A stretch of DNA of 64,000 bases from Sphingobacteriales bacterium (GTDB lineage: Bacteria > Bacteroidota > Bacteroidia > Chitinophagales > UBA2359): the NCBI GenBank assembly GCA_016706405.1, contig JADJJT010000002.1, forward strand, positions 930,001 through 994,000, read 5' to 3'. Each line of letters begins with the position of its first letter. Position 1 is the stretch's first letter. Shown piece by piece: positions 63,581 to 64,000 of the stretch. The notes below the pieces were generated by a model. The model saw only the letters and a list, made by a program, of their open reading frames with translations, made no database searches and was not told where the DNA came from. Both the position numbers and the translations under genes were made by a program.

Positions 63581-64000
63581 ATGAATGAACATGTTTATGT
63601 AGCCATTATGGCAGGAGGTGTTGGCACTCGGTTTTGGCCTCTGAGCCGCCGTAATCAACCCAAACAATTTTTAGATGTCTTACAAAATGGACAAACATTA
63701 CTGCAAGCCACTTATAATCGTTTTGCCCAATTTATTCCAGAGTCACATATATATATCATCACCTCGCTTGAGCATGTTACGCTGGTAAAAGAACAACTGC
63801 CCAATTTGGCTTTTCAGCAAATTTTGGCCGAACCACAGCGACGAAATACGGCACCTTGCATTGCCTATATGGCTAATAAATTGGCCACTTTAGACGAAAA
63901 TGCAACCTTTATTGTAAGCCCCTCAGACCATTTGATTGATGACGTGCCCGCTTATATTAAAGCACTACAAGTGGCAACTGATTATGCCGCTTCTAATCCG
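63581..64000 (+). CDS. Mannose-1-phosphate guanylyltransferase, N-terminal part, truncated by window edge
   Basis: The first 140 codons are in the window. The nucleotidyltransferase signature is complete: AIMAGGVGTRFWPLSRRNQP at residues 8-27 with the conserved Gly-rich loop, then KQFLDVL, AEPQRRNTAPCIAYMANKL near residue 86 and FIVSPSDHLIDD near residue 114. These blocks are typical of ManC/RfbM-type GDP-mannose synthesis, which feeds polysaccharide and glycoprotein assembly. The start at 63581 fits the family N terminus. The gene continues beyond the window. Confidence 0.88.
   Translation, partial: MNEHVYVAIMAGGVGTRFWPLSRRNQPKQFLDVLQNGQTLLQATYNRFAQFIPESHIYIITSLEHVTLVKEQLPNLAFQQILAEPQRRNTAPCIAYMANKLATLDENATFIVSPSDHLIDDVPAYIKALQVATDYAASNP

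Noticed and set aside
1..64000. tRNA, rRNA, riboswitch or defence-system genes
   Set aside because: No cloverleaf-like segments, rRNA stretches, known riboswitch cores, restriction, Abi or toxin-antitoxin modules were recognised; the RHH gene at 8546 has an SPFH partner rather than a toxin.

Overview
The window is a chromosomal segment of a Bacteroidota bacterium, probably from the Saprospiria/Chitinophagia side of the phylum; this placement is inferred from gene content. The grounds are type IX secretion (T9SS) sorting domains, SprB-type repeats, choice-of-anchor domains, a DUF1800/DUF1501 pair, a short PlsB-like acyltransferase, an OstA-like protein, promoter boxes of the TAnnTTTG type, weak or absent Shine-Dalgarno sequences, and an A+T-leaning composition (about 40% GC by eye). 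No rRNA, tRNA, CRISPR array, prophage or defence cassette was seen.

Layout. 1-10 kb: the start of pruA, a START-domain protein, a dicarboxylate/amino-acid:cation symporter, a DsbA-like protein, a membrane protein, a protein that is little more than a T9SS sorting domain, a predicted secreted propeller, an SPFH protein followed by a ribbon-helix-helix protein, and a TPR protein. 10-16 kb: an Omp85-type barrel, lhgO and a PlsB-like acyltransferase. 16-22 kb: a giant SprB-repeat surface protein with a 453-bp tandem repeat, broken by five single-base indels. 22-35 kb: a NlpC/P60-like protein, an ArsR regulator, a UbiA-type prenyltransferase, miaE, a DUF3108 protein, the tyrosine-catabolic pair hmgA-hpd, an oligopeptide-binding lipoprotein and a methyltransferase. 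35-40 kb: a 2-oxo acid dehydrogenase E2, cdsA and psd (phosphatidylethanolamine route), and parE. 40.5-44.4 kb: a decayed choice-of-anchor-L/Calx-beta protein next to a broken ISAs1-family element whose ends are defined here. 44.5-54 kb: truA, lolD and a minus-strand run tyrS, sulfatase-modifying-factor-like lipoprotein, helix-hairpin-helix/barrel protein, diadenylate cyclase cdaA and an OstA-like protein. 54-56 kb: an IS982-family element and a relic of a T9SS gene. 56-64 kb: DUF1501 and DUF1800 proteins, a large secreted dockerin-like protein, arsS and the start of a mannose-1-phosphate guanylyltransferase.

The most unusual global signal is the palindrome TCCGGA, often extended to ATCCGGAT. 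It occurs about 90 times by manual scan, against roughly ten expected by chance, inside genes and between them. Pairs of copies form the stems of many intergenic hairpins and putative terminators. This resembles the highly iterated palindromes of cyanobacteria or the uptake-sequence/terminator hairpins of Neisseria and Pasteurellaceae. Other points of interest are a perfect 15-bp hairpin at the predicted 5' end of the tyrS mRNA, a DUF1501 protein carrying both a twin-arginine-like N terminus and a T9SS-like C terminus, and the clustering of every frame disruption in repeats, IS elements and surface-protein genes.
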